Below, one piece after another: positions 9,619 through 18,342 of a DNA stretch of 64,000 bases. Position 1 is the stretch's first letter. Every line of letters starts with the position of its first letter. The stretch is taken from positions 1 through 64,000 of the forward strand of contig CAZYAN010000014.1 of assembly GCA_964645585.1 (NCBI GenBank), written 5' to 3'. Source of the stretch: DATGSL01 sp964645585 (GTDB taxonomy: Bacteria > Verrucomicrobiota > Verrucomicrobiia > Opitutales > T3Sed10-336). The translations under genes and the position numbers were made by a program. The notes under the pieces were generated by a model. The model made no database searches and was not told the DNA's origin. It saw nothing but the letters and a program-made list of their open reading frames with translations.

Positions 9619-11208
9619 ATGAAAGTATTAGTCGCAGATCGAATTTCACCCAAAGGTGTGGAATACCTTCGCCGGCAGGAAGGGTTCGAGGTTATCGAGG
9701 CGTATGGCTCGTCGCCTGAACAGATTCTCGAACTCGTTCGCGATGTGGATGCCATCGCGGTGCGGAGCGAAACCAAGATCACCGCGGAAGTGATTGCCGC
9801 CGCACCGAAGCTCAAGGCGGTAGGCCGCGCGGGAGTCGGGGTGGATAACATCGACGTGGAGGCGGCGACTCATCGCGGGGTCGTCGTTTTGAACACGCCA
9901 AGCGGAAACACCGTGGCGACCGCGGAATTGACGTTCACGCACCTCCTCTGCGGCGCGCGCCCGGTTACGCAGGCGGCGGCGTCCATGCGCAACGGAAAAT
10001 GGGCGCGCAAGGAATTTCCGGGGAGTGAACTTTCGAAGAAGACAATCGGGATTATCGGTCTCGGACGGATCGGGGCCGAGGTGGCGCGCCGGGCGAAGGC
10101 GTTTCAGATGCGTGTCATCGCGTACGATCCTTACCTCGCACCGAGCCGCGCCAAAACGCTTGAAGTGCAGCCGGTCGACCTCGATACGCTTTTTCGCGAG
10201 TCCGACTACATTACGGTCCACATGCCGCTCACGGAAACGACGAAGGCGATGATCGACGAAGAAGCGTTCGCTAAAATGAAGGACGGCGTGCGCGTCTTTA
10301 ACTGCGCGCGCGGCGGTATCATCAAGGAAAGCGCGTTGATCGCGGCGCTCGAATCGGGGAAAGTCGCCGCGGCCGGGCTCGATGTGTTTGAGTCGGAGCC
10401 GCTTCCCGCGGACAGCCCGCTGCGACGCATGCCGAACGTCGTCCTGACGCCGCACCTGGGCGCTTCCACCAAGGAGGCCCAGGAGAGCGTCGGTATCGAG
10501 GTCGCGGAATCGCTGGTGGAGGCTCTCGCGGGCGGGGTGATCCGGAACGCGGTCAACATGCCTTCTATCGACGCGGCCACTCTCAAAGTGATCGGCCCCT
10601 ATCTCGAGCTCGGTGCCAAGCTCGGGACGCTGGTCCAGCAAATTGGGCCGCCGTCAATCGAGAAGATCAAGCTCACCTACTGGGGCAAAGTCGTCGACCT
10701 CGATGCGAATTCGCTGACTCGCAGCATTATTAAGGGATTTCTTTCGCGGATCAGCGGCGACGAAGTCAATTTCGTCAATGCACCGATCGTGCTCGAGCGT
10801 CTCGGTGTCGAATTCGAGGTGATGAAGTCGAGTGTCGAGAGCGATTACACCGAACTGGTTCAGGTCGAGGCGATCAGCGAAGGAGAAGTTTGCGCCTCCG
10901 CCGCCGGGACCCTGATCGGGAAAGCCAACCTTCCTAGGATTGTCAGCATCCAGGGCAAGGGAGTCGAGGCGACGCCGACCGGCGTTTTGCTGGTCTTGGA
11001 AAATCGGGACGTTCCTGGAATTGTCGGCGCGATTGGAAACGTGCTCGGCCAAGACCAGGTCAACATCGCCGGCATGTCGCTGAGCCGCGTCGAAGTGGGT
11101 GGGACCGCTCTGACCGTGATCAACCTCGACAGCGCGCCCGGGCCCGAAGCGATGCGGGAGATCAATCAGCATCCGGCGATCAAAAACGCGGTGCTGGTCC
11201 GCTTCTGA
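9619..11208 (+). CDS. serA: D-3-phosphoglycerate dehydrogenase (long, ACT-containing)
   Basis: Oxidises 3-phosphoglycerate to 3-phosphohydroxypyruvate, the first step of serine synthesis. The 529-residue length is the long form. Visible are the NAD-binding IIGLGRIGAEVARRA (near 147-161), the catalytic ARGGIIKE segment and the PHLGAST histidine motif. Then comes the intervening ASB domain, and finally a C-terminal ACT domain (GVLLVLENRDVPGIVGAIGN) that usually binds serine for feedback. No Shine-Dalgarno sequence is obvious before the ATG. It starts a plus-strand run through plsY to thrC, suggesting coordinated amino-acid and phospholipid precursor supply. Confidence 0.95.
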   Translation: MKVLVADRISPKGVEYLRRQEGFEVIEAYGSSPEQILELVRDVDAIAVRSETKITAEVIAAAPKLKAVGRAGVGVDNIDVEAATHRGVVVLNTPSGNTVATAELTFTHLLCGARPVTQAAASMRNGKWARKEFPGSELSKKTIGIIGLGRIGAEVARRAKAFQMRVIAYDPYLAPSRAKTLEVQPVDLDTLFRESDYITVHMPLTETTKAMIDEEAFAKMKDGVRVFNCARGGIIKESALIAALESGKVAAAGLDVFESEPLPADSPLRRMPNVVLTPHLGASTKEAQESVGIEVAESLVEALAGGVIRNAVNMPSIDAATLKVIGPYLELGAKLGTLVQQIGPPSIEKIKLTYWGKVVDLDANSLTRSIIKGFLSRISGDEVNFVNAPIVLERLGVEFEVMKSSVESDYTELVQVEAISEGEVCASAAGTLIGKANLPRIVSIQGKGVEATPTGVLLVLENRDVPGIVGAIGNVLGQDQVNIAGMSLSRVEVGGTALTVINLDSAPGPEAMREINQHPAIKNAVLVRF

Positions 11209-11283
11209 CAGCGGGTTGTCCTGTGGAGCACGTTTTCCTCCGATGAAGGCGCGCGCGAACACGACTGGAAAGCGGGTGGCGCA

Positions 11284-11904
11284 ATGACGCTTGCCGGAGT
11301 GCTTGCCGCCGCCGCGGTCGCCGGGTACTTCGTCGGCGCGATTCCGTTCGGGTATCTCGTGGCGCGCGCGCATGGCGTCGATATCCTCAAGCACGGGAGC
11401 GGGAATCCAGGAGCAACCAATGTTAAACGGGTCGTCGGCAAGCGCGCCGGCAATTTCGTCTTTCTGCTCGATTTTCTGAAAGGCACCCTGGCGGCCGGCT
11501 GGCCGCTGATCGCGGCGCTGCCGGAACAGGCGGCGCTCGCCGGAGCGATTGCCGGTCTCGTCGCGGCCATCCTTGGTCACAGCTACTCCATCTTTCTCCG
11601 GGGCAAAGGCGGCAAAGGCGTGGCGACAACGATGGGCGGCTTGATCGTGATTATGCCGGTGGCGGTCGCCATCGGCATCGGCGTCTGGATGGTGACGTTC
11701 TTTACGACGCGATTCGTCTCGCTCGCCTCGATCCTGTTCGCGGCAAGTCTGCCGGTGTCGACTTGGTTCCTGCTCCAATCGCCTTTGCTGACGGGCCTCG
11801 GCATCGCGCTGGCGGTTCTGATCACCTTTCGTCACCGCGCGAATATTCAAAGATTGCTAAACGGAACGGAAAACCGTTTTGTGCGACGCGATGAACAAGG
11901 CTGA
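11284..11904 (+). CDS. plsY: Glycerol-3-phosphate acyltransferase PlsY
   Basis: Inner-membrane enzyme that moves an acyl group from acyl-phosphate to glycerol 3-phosphate, the first step of phospholipid synthesis. The 206 residues have several hydrophobic segments and all three PlsY motifs: IPFGYLVARAHGVDI with GSGNPGATNVKRVVG in the first cytosolic region, then LLDFLKGTLA, then FLRGKGGKGVATTMGGL (about 103-119). It sits between serA and hom with short gaps of 75 and 33 bases and may be co-transcribed with them. Confidence 0.95.
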   Translation: MTLAGVLAAAAVAGYFVGAIPFGYLVARAHGVDILKHGSGNPGATNVKRVVGKRAGNFVFLLDFLKGTLAAGWPLIAALPEQAALAGAIAGLVAAILGHSYSIFLRGKGGKGVATTMGGLIVIMPVAVAIGIGVWMVTFFTTRFVSLASILFAASLPVSTWFLLQSPLLTGLGIALAVLITFRHRANIQRLLNGTENRFVRRDEQG

Positions 11905-11937
11905 TTTTTTCTTTCTCAGGGATCGGAGCGCCGGACA

Positions 11938-13263
11938 ATGATGGCGGAAAAATCGATGATCAAGATCGGTTTTCTCGGGCTCGGGACCGTCGGGCAAGGT
12001 GTCTGGAAACACATTGAAGCCGACCGGCAGCGGCTGGAAACGCGTCTCGGCGCTTCGCTCGTGCTGCACCGGGCGGCTGTTCGCGAACTGAACAAAGCGC
12101 GCCACGGCTCGATTCCAAAGGAGAGATTAACGACGGACGCGATGGCTGTCGCGACGGATCCCGAGATCGACATCGTTTGCGAATTGATGGGCGGAACCGG
12201 CCGGGCGAAAGAGCTGACGCTCGCCGCGCTCGAACACGGTAAAATTGTCGTCTCCGCAAACAAGGCGCTGCTTTGCGAACACGGCGACGCGATTTTTCGC
12301 GCGGCGCGCGCCGGCGGAGGCCATTTCTTCTTCGAGGCGAGCGTCGCCGGAGGCATTCCAATTATCAAGGCGTTGCGCGAAGGCCTGGTCGCGAACCGGT
12401 TCCCGCTGATCTACGGCGTTCTCAACGGCACTTGCAACTACATCCTCACCCGCATGGAGGAGGAAGGCGCGCCGTACGAGACGGTCCTCGCGGAAGCCCG
12501 CGAACTCGGGTACGTCGAGGCGGACGAATCGCTCGATCTTGACGGCTGGGACACGGCGCACAAGGCGGTGATCCTCGCGTTCCTGGCCCATGGAAAATGG
12601 GTGAAATACGACGAGATGCTTGTCGAAGGCATTCGGAATGTCACGTTGGCGGACATTCGCCACGCGGGTTCGCTCGGATACCGAATCAAGCTGATCGCCG
12701 CGATCGAGCGGGATTTTTCAGCCAACCAGCTGTTTATCAGTGTGCGGCCGTCGCTGGTGCCCCGCAAACACGTTTTGGCGAGTTTGACCGGTCCGTTCAA
12801 CGGCGTTTCCGTCACCGGCAGTGTCGCCGGGGCAACCACGTACATCGGTCGCGGCGCCGGACAGGACGCGACCGCAAGCGCGGTTATCAGCGACATCGCC
12901 GATGCGGCGCTGTTGCTGCGCGGCGCGCGGATCGCGCTTTTGCCCGAAGAAGATGACGGCATTCGCGAGGAGCAGGAGCCGTGTGGAATCATGTCGCTCG
13001 ACCAAGTGAAAGGCTCGTATTACCTGCGGCTTGCTGTGGACGACGCGCCGGGGGTTTTAGCGCGGATTGCCACGGTGATGGCGAAGCGAAACGTGAGCAT
13101 CGCGACGGTTACGCAAAAGGACGGCGACGGCTTGGCGGCGCTGATTTTGACGACGCACGAAAGTAACGAACGTGACATCCAGGAAACGGTGCGCGACCTG
13201 CGCAACCTCCCGCCGGTGCTGGAGGAACCGCTTCTTTTGCGGATTGCCGATTTCGAAGAATAG
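11938..13263 (+). CDS. hom: Homoserine dehydrogenase with ACT domain
   Basis: Reduces aspartate semialdehyde to homoserine in the threonine/methionine branch. The N-terminal Rossmann motif is GFLGLGTVGQGV, and the catalytic domain includes GVLNGTCNYILTRM and EADESLDLDGWDTAHK with its conserved acidic residues and lysine. A C-terminal ACT domain (DDAPGVLARIATVMAKRNVSI) suggests threonine feedback inhibition. Three in-frame ATGs (11938, 11941, 11956) compete; the last gives the tightest start at MIKIGFLG. lysC begins 6 bases after the stop, so hom, lysC and thrC are almost certainly one operon. No homoserine kinase gene is in the cluster. Confidence 0.95.
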   Translation: MMAEKSMIKIGFLGLGTVGQGVWKHIEADRQRLETRLGASLVLHRAAVRELNKARHGSIPKERLTTDAMAVATDPEIDIVCELMGGTGRAKELTLAALEHGKIVVSANKALLCEHGDAIFRAARAGGGHFFFEASVAGGIPIIKALREGLVANRFPLIYGVLNGTCNYILTRMEEEGAPYETVLAEARELGYVEADESLDLDGWDTAHKAVILAFLAHGKWVKYDEMLVEGIRNVTLADIRHAGSLGYRIKLIAAIERDFSANQLFISVRPSLVPRKHVLASLTGPFNGVSVTGSVAGATTYIGRGAGQDATASAVISDIADAALLLRGARIALLPEEDDGIREEQEPCGIMSLDQVKGSYYLRLAVDDAPGVLARIATVMAKRNVSIATVTQKDGDGLAALILTTHESNERDIQETVRDLRNLPPVLEEPLLLRIADFEE

Positions 13264-13269
13264 AACCGA

Positions 13270-14490
13270 ATGGCGAGAATTGTACAAAAATACGGCGGCA
13301 CGTCGGTGGCGGATATTGACCGCATCCGGGAGGTGGCACGCCGGGTCAAGAGTGTTGTCGATGAAGGCCACGAAGTCATCGTGGTCGTGTCGGCACGGTC
13401 GGGCGTGACGAACGAACTCGTTGGCAGGGCGCTTTCGCTCAATCCGAATCCCAACGACCGGGAAATGGACATGCTCCTCGCGGTCGGGGAGCAGGAGACG
13501 ATCGCGCTGACCGCGATGGCGCTTCACGCGCTCGGCGTGCCCGCCGCGTCGCGAACCGGCGCCCAGGCCGGGATCTTAACCGACTTCGCCCACACGCGAG
13601 CGCGCATTTTGAGCATTGCGTGCGGAAGCATTGAAGAGTGTTTGAAGAATGGAGAAGTCGTTATCGTCGCCGGATTCCAAGGAATCAGTGCGCAAGGGCA
13701 GATCACGACGCTCGGCCGCGGCGGTTCCGACCTGAGCGCGATCGCACTCGCGAGTTCCCTCGGGGCTGATCTCTGTCAGATCTTTACGGACGTTGACGGG
13801 GTATACACGGCTGATCCGCGGATCGTGCCGACCGCGCGCAAACTTTCGGAGATCAGCTATGATGAAATGCTGGAACTCGCCAGCCTCGGCTCGAAAGTCA
13901 TGCAGGCCCGCTCGGTTGAATTTGCCAAGAAGTACGGCGTGGTTTTTGAAGTTCGCTCCAGTTTTAATGACAATCCGGGAACTCTCGTGAAAGAAGAAGT
14001 GGCATCCATGGAGGACGTCGTGGTGCGCGGCGTCGCCCTCGACAAAAATCAGGTAAAGGTGAAAGTCAGCAACCTGCCCGACAAACCCGGCACGGCCGCT
14101 GACATTTTCCAGGCGCTGTCGGACGCGCGGATCATTGTCGATATGATCGTTCAGAACGTCGGACGCGGCGGCCTTGCCAACTTGACCTTCACGGTGCCGC
14201 GGGATGACGCGGACCGGGCCAAGGCGGCGGTTGACGCGGTCCTCAAGCCAATCGGCGGCGGCGAAGTCGAGGTCGCCGACGCGATCGCGAAACTGTCGGT
14301 GGTCGGCGTCGGAATGCGAACGCATTCCGGTGTGGCAACCACGCTCTTCAGAACCTTGGCGACGCACAACATCAATATTGAGATGATCAGCACGTCGGAG
14401 ATCAAAATCTCTGTGGTCATCGATCTTGACCGGGCGGACGAAGCCGTTCGTCTCGTGCATGCGGCCTACAATTTAGACACGGCGGAGTAA
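13270..14490 (+). CDS. lysC: Aspartate kinase
   Basis: Phosphorylates aspartate, the entry step to lysine, threonine and methionine. The 406 residues begin with VQKYGGTSV, the family signature, and contain the GFQGISAQGQITTLGRGGSD substrate/ATP region and FTDVDGVYTADPR. Two ACT domains follow in the C-terminal third (from about 260), so it is the monofunctional lysine/threonine-regulated type and not fused to homoserine dehydrogenase. It lies between hom (6-base gap) and thrC (9-base gap). Confidence 0.96.
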   Translation: MARIVQKYGGTSVADIDRIREVARRVKSVVDEGHEVIVVVSARSGVTNELVGRALSLNPNPNDREMDMLLAVGEQETIALTAMALHALGVPAASRTGAQAGILTDFAHTRARILSIACGSIEECLKNGEVVIVAGFQGISAQGQITTLGRGGSDLSAIALASSLGADLCQIFTDVDGVYTADPRIVPTARKLSEISYDEMLELASLGSKVMQARSVEFAKKYGVVFEVRSSFNDNPGTLVKEEVASMEDVVVRGVALDKNQVKVKVSNLPDKPGTAADIFQALSDARIIVDMIVQNVGRGGLANLTFTVPRDDADRAKAAVDAVLKPIGGGEVEVADAIAKLSVVGVGMRTHSGVATTLFRTLATHNINIEMISTSEIKISVVIDLDRADEAVRLVHAAYNLDTAE

Positions 14491-14499
14491 CAAGGCGCG

Positions 14500-15903
14500 A
14501 TGCCAGCATTTGTCAGCACACGCGGTCAGACGCGGCCGCACCGGTTTTCCGAAGCGGTTTCGATCGGTCTGGCGCCGGATGGAGGGCTTTTCCTTCCAGA
14601 CCGGCTCCCGGACCTGACGGCGAAGCTGCCCGAGTGGGAAACGCTCTCGTACGCGGAACTCTGTTTCGCCTTTTTGAAGGAGTTTGCGGACGACCTTGAT
14701 GATCAGGTGCTGCGCGACATCGTCGACCGATCGTACGCGACGTTCTCGCACCCGGAGATCGCGCCGCTCGTCCGGCTCGACGACGACCTGTATATCCTTG
14801 AGCTTTTCCACGGGCCGACGCTGGCGTTCAAGGACTTTGCCTTGCAGCTCCTCGGCAACCTTTACGAGGAGCAAATTCGGCGGACCGGACGCGCGATCAA
14901 TGTTCTCGGGGCGACGTCCGGCGACACCGGCGCGGCGGCGATTCATGGACTGCTCGGCAAAGAAGGGGTGAACATTTTCATCCTCTATCCGAACGGTCGG
15001 GTCTCGCCGTTGCAGGAGCGTCAGATGACCTGCACGGATGCCCCCAATGTTTTTCCGCTGGCGATTGAAGGCAGTTTTGACGATGCGCAGACGGCTTTGA
15101 AAGCGACCTTTGGCAACGCGGAGTTCAGTCGGAAGCACCGGTTGTCAGCGGTCAACTCAATCAATCTCGCCCGCATTCTCGCGCAATCGGTTTACTACTT
15201 CCACGCGTGGTTTCGTCTGCCTCCCGACCGCCGGGAAAACGTCGAGTTCGTTGTTCCGACAGGAAACTTCGGCAACATCTTTGCTGGCTGGCTGGCGGCG
15301 AAAATGGGGTTGCCGGTCAACAGTTTCAAGATCGCGACCAACCGCAACGACATCCTGTACCGGCTCTTCACGACCGGCCGTTATTCGCCGGGGAAAGTTC
15401 ATCCGAGCCTTGCTCCGTCGATGGACATCCAAATCGCGTCGAACTTCGAACGCTTTCTTTATTATGCCGTGGAGGAAGACGCGCGGCGTGTGCGAGAAAT
15501 TATGGAGACCCTCAAGACCGGCGGCGAGTATGTCTTCGGTGACTTTCGGACCGATCTGTTCCGGGCGTCCCGGATGACCGACGAGGAGATTCCAGGCGCG
15601 ATCCGGCGATTGTATGAAAAGTATCAATACATCGCCGATCCTCATACGATTTGCGCTTTTAAAGAGATTGACCCGGAGCGGACGAGTATTGTGCTCGCGA
15701 CGGCGAGTCCGGCGAAGTTTCCGGAGACGATTGCGTCTGCGATCGGGATTGAGCCGACGGATCCGTCGCTGGAGACGTTGAAGTCGCGAGAGATTCGAAA
15801 ACATTTGATTCCGGCGGACGCCGCGGCGGTGCAGCGTTTCGTGGCCGAGCATTCGGCGGCCGGCGAGCAGGGAACGGGGCGTCCGCGCAGCTCGAATCGC
15901 TGA
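14500..15903 (+). CDS. thrC: Threonine synthase
   Basis: PLP enzyme converting O-phosphohomoserine to threonine. It is the longer class resembling the E. coli and yeast enzymes: an N-terminal SLGLAPDGGLF-like stretch (GLAPDGGLFLPDRLP), the PLP-lysine motif HGPTLAFKDFALQ (Lys in FKD near residue 111), a GATSGDTGAAA phosphate-binding loop and the VPTGNFGNIFAGW segment. The 467 residues match the class. It is the last gene of hom-lysC-thrC; a hairpin lies about 60 bases after the stop. Confidence 0.95.
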   Translation: MPAFVSTRGQTRPHRFSEAVSIGLAPDGGLFLPDRLPDLTAKLPEWETLSYAELCFAFLKEFADDLDDQVLRDIVDRSYATFSHPEIAPLVRLDDDLYILELFHGPTLAFKDFALQLLGNLYEEQIRRTGRAINVLGATSGDTGAAAIHGLLGKEGVNIFILYPNGRVSPLQERQMTCTDAPNVFPLAIEGSFDDAQTALKATFGNAEFSRKHRLSAVNSINLARILAQSVYYFHAWFRLPPDRRENVEFVVPTGNFGNIFAGWLAAKMGLPVNSFKIATNRNDILYRLFTTGRYSPGKVHPSLAPSMDIQIASNFERFLYYAVEEDARRVREIMETLKTGGEYVFGDFRTDLFRASRMTDEEIPGAIRRLYEKYQYIADPHTICAFKEIDPERTSIVLATASPAKFPETIASAIGIEPTDPSLETLKSREIRKHLIPADAAAVQRFVAEHSAAGEQGTGRPRSSNR

Positions 15904-15963
15904 AGTTGAGCTGTCGGGCATCCGCCGTCCGCGGGGATGGAAGCGGTTTGATCGACGCGGGTT

Positions 15964-15983
15964 CGCAAGCTCGGAGGCTTGCG
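15964..15983 (+). terminator. Hairpin downstream of thrC
   Basis: A perfect 7-base stem, CGCAAGC (15964-15970) and GCTTGCG (15977-15983), with a 6-base loop. There is no clear T-run, so it may be a terminator, an mRNA 3' end structure or simply a small inverted repeat. Confidence 0.35.
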
Positions 15984-16109
15984 CTGCACGGGGGAGACCG
16001 TGTGGCTTGAAAAGCGGGGCACTTTTTATATCGTAAGGGAAAGCGAGCGCACAAGTTCAGGGGAGTGTGCAATTTTGGGTGAGTCTTCCTGGCCATTTTC
16101 TCCTGTGCG

Positions 16110-17909
16110 GTGAAACGATTGCGCAATCCTGCTATGTTTAGCTTGGGAACGAAGGCGGCTGATTGGTTTCGTTCGAGAGAAGCGGTCGGCACGAACGCGG
16201 CACGTACGGCCGCTAAAGGTATTGTCTTTGTCCTGCTGGCGCTCGTCCCGATTGGACTTCTCGGCCTGTTCGCCTTTCGAACCGCGAGCAAGGCGGTGAG
16301 TGAATTGGTCCGGGCGAATAATCTCGCCGCGGCCCGTGGCGCGGCCGACATTGTCAAGGAAGACATCCAGCGCAATCTTTCCCTTGCCGTGTCGCTCGCG
16401 GAATCACCGGAGTTTCGGCAGGCGGTGGAGAATGAGGACACCGCCAGTGTCCGCTTTCAGCTGCAATCGGTCATTTACTTGTACCCGGCGATCAACCGCG
16501 CCGCCGTCCATACGATTGACGGTGTGCTGTGGGCGGATTACCCGCCCGCGCCCGAGATTCAAGGCAGAGACTTCAGCGACTCGGGTTGGTACGCGGGGGT
16601 ATCGCGCGATTGGGAGCCGTACGTTTCGGACATTTACCGCCGTCCGGTCTCGGAGGGAGAGCTAGTTGTGGCTTTTGCCGTGCCGGTTCGAAACGATAAC
16701 GCGGATGTGATCGGGATCCTCGTGAGCATGTACGAGCTGCGCAGGATCGGACAGGATCTTAATTACGTGAGGGTGGGCGAGACCGGTTCTGTGATGCTTC
16801 TCGATCCGAACGGCAATCTTGCCGCGCACCCCGATCTGGATCTGGACAATGTGATTTACAGCGGGTACGGCGAACTCGAGTACGTGCGAATGGCGCTGGC
16901 GGGAACTTCCTTTACGGGCGATTACGTCGATCCCATTTCCGGGGAAAAGATGGTCGCGACATTTTTGCCTGTGACCATTGCTGGACGCGACTGGGTCGTG
17001 ATTGCCGATCAGCCTGTGGCGGACGCGTTCGCGCCGATTCGGCGGATCGCTTGGAATATCGCGCTCGCGGGTGTTTTTTTGGCGGTGGCCGCGGGCGGAT
17101 TTGTCTTCTTCTTGTGGCGGACTAGCGAGCATGAGCGCGTCTTGAATCTCAAGCTTGAACGGCGAAACCAAGCGCTTCAGAAGCTGACGGGAGAGCTGGA
17201 ACGGTCCAACAAGGAACTCGAGGAATTTGCCTATGTCGCTTCTCATGATCTCCAGGAGCCGCTTCGGATGGTCGCGAGCTACACGCAGCTGCTCGGGCGG
17301 CGATACGAAGGGAAGCTCGACGAATCGGCCGACAGGTTTATCCACTATGCGGTCGACGGGGCGAAGCGGATGCAGGCTCTGATTCAGGATCTGCTCAAAT
17401 ATTCGCGGGTGGGGACGCAGGGAAAGCCTTTTGAACCGACCTCGTTTTCGGATGCTCTCCGGGAAGCACTGTCGAATTTGAAAATTGCGATTCGTGAATC
17501 GGATGCGGAAGTGACGGCAGATGAGCCGTTGCCGACCCTTTTGGCCGATGCAACGCAGATCGTTCAGCTCTTCCAAAATCTCATCAGCAACGCGATCAAA
17601 TTCCGAGGCGAAGAGCCTCCGCGCATCCACATTTCAGCGGAGGAGGGCGATGGGGAGTGGACCTTCTCGGTTCGCGACAACGGGGTGGGGATTGATCCGG
17701 AGTTTCACGAGAAGATTTTCGTGATTTTTCAACGTCTCCCGGGTGAGAAGAAAGTCTCCGGCACCGGCTTGGGCCTTTCGATGTGCAAGAAAATCGTCGA
17801 GCGCCACGGAGGGAAGATCTGGGTGGAGTCCGAGAAGGGCGAGGGTGCGACTTTCCGCTTTACCCTTCCAGCCGATCCGGTTACAGTCAACGGAAGGGAT
17901 GGCGGATAA
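16110..17909 (+). CDS. Membrane sensor histidine kinase with dCache-like domain
   Basis: A 599-residue sensor kinase. A transmembrane helix (about 37-58) is followed by a periplasmic double-Cache-type sensor region (about 60-300, with the GYGELEYVRMALAG and GRDWVVIADQP parts), a second helix (about 315-335) and a short coiled coil. The HisKA domain has its phospho-histidine at residue 379 (ASHDLQEPLR, the phytochrome-kinase style). HATPase_c follows with N box NLISNAIKF, DNGVGID and GTGLGLSM. The GTG start at 16110 and an ATG at 16134 are both possible. The next gene, a response regulator, starts 11 bases before this stop, so they form a translationally coupled pair. Confidence 0.9.
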   Translation: MKRLRNPAMFSLGTKAADWFRSREAVGTNAARTAAKGIVFVLLALVPIGLLGLFAFRTASKAVSELVRANNLAAARGAADIVKEDIQRNLSLAVSLAESPEFRQAVENEDTASVRFQLQSVIYLYPAINRAAVHTIDGVLWADYPPAPEIQGRDFSDSGWYAGVSRDWEPYVSDIYRRPVSEGELVVAFAVPVRNDNADVIGILVSMYELRRIGQDLNYVRVGETGSVMLLDPNGNLAAHPDLDLDNVIYSGYGELEYVRMALAGTSFTGDYVDPISGEKMVATFLPVTIAGRDWVVIADQPVADAFAPIRRIAWNIALAGVFLAVAAGGFVFFLWRTSEHERVLNLKLERRNQALQKLTGELERSNKELEEFAYVASHDLQEPLRMVASYTQLLGRRYEGKLDESADRFIHYAVDGAKRMQALIQDLLKYSRVGTQGKPFEPTSFSDALREALSNLKIAIRESDAEVTADEPLPTLLADATQIVQLFQNLISNAIKFRGEEPPRIHISAEEGDGEWTFSVRDNGVGIDPEFHEKIFVIFQRLPGEKKVSGTGLGLSMCKKIVERHGGKIWVESEKGEGATFRFTLPADPVTVNGRDGG

Positions 17910-18342
17910 GAACTGCAGAGAGATCGAGATTCTTCTCGTTGAGGATAATCCCGGCGATGTTGAGTTGACGGTTGACGCTTTATCGAGGGCAAAGATCTCG
18001 AATCATGTGAGCGTTGTGCAAGACGGTTTGGAAGCGCTTGCCTTCTTGAAACGGGAAGGGAAATACAAGGACGCGCCGCGGCCGGACCTGATTTTTCTCG
18101 ACTGGAATCTTCCGGGAAAGCACGGGCGCGACGTTTTGGCGGAAGTGAAGCAGACGGAGGAACTGCGCCGAATCCCCGTCTGTGTCCTCACGACATCCGA
18201 TTCGGAACAGGACGTTATCAAAGCCTACAGCCTTCACGCGAACTGTTACATTACAAAACCGGTCGATATCGATCAGTTCATCGCCCTCGTGAAATCGATC
18301 GAAGATTTTTGGTTTAAAGTGGTGAAGTTTCCGTCGGAGTGA
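17899..18342 (+). CDS. Single-domain response regulator (Rcp1-like)
   Basis: A stand-alone receiver domain of 147 residues. The acidic pocket is in LLVEDNPGD, the phospho-acceptor is Asp68 in IFLDWNLPG, and the conserved Thr and Lys are in LTTSDSE and ITKPVD. There is no output domain, as in regulators that pair with phytochrome-type kinases such as the one just upstream. The ATG at 17899, preceded by GGAAGGG, overlaps the kinase stop by 11 bases. The longer upstream frame is not credible because it would read through the kinase coding region. Confidence 0.9.
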   Translation: MADKNCREIEILLVEDNPGDVELTVDALSRAKISNHVSVVQDGLEALAFLKREGKYKDAPRPDLIFLDWNLPGKHGRDVLAEVKQTEELRRIPVCVLTTSDSEQDVIKAYSLHANCYITKPVDIDQFIALVKSIEDFWFKVVKFPSE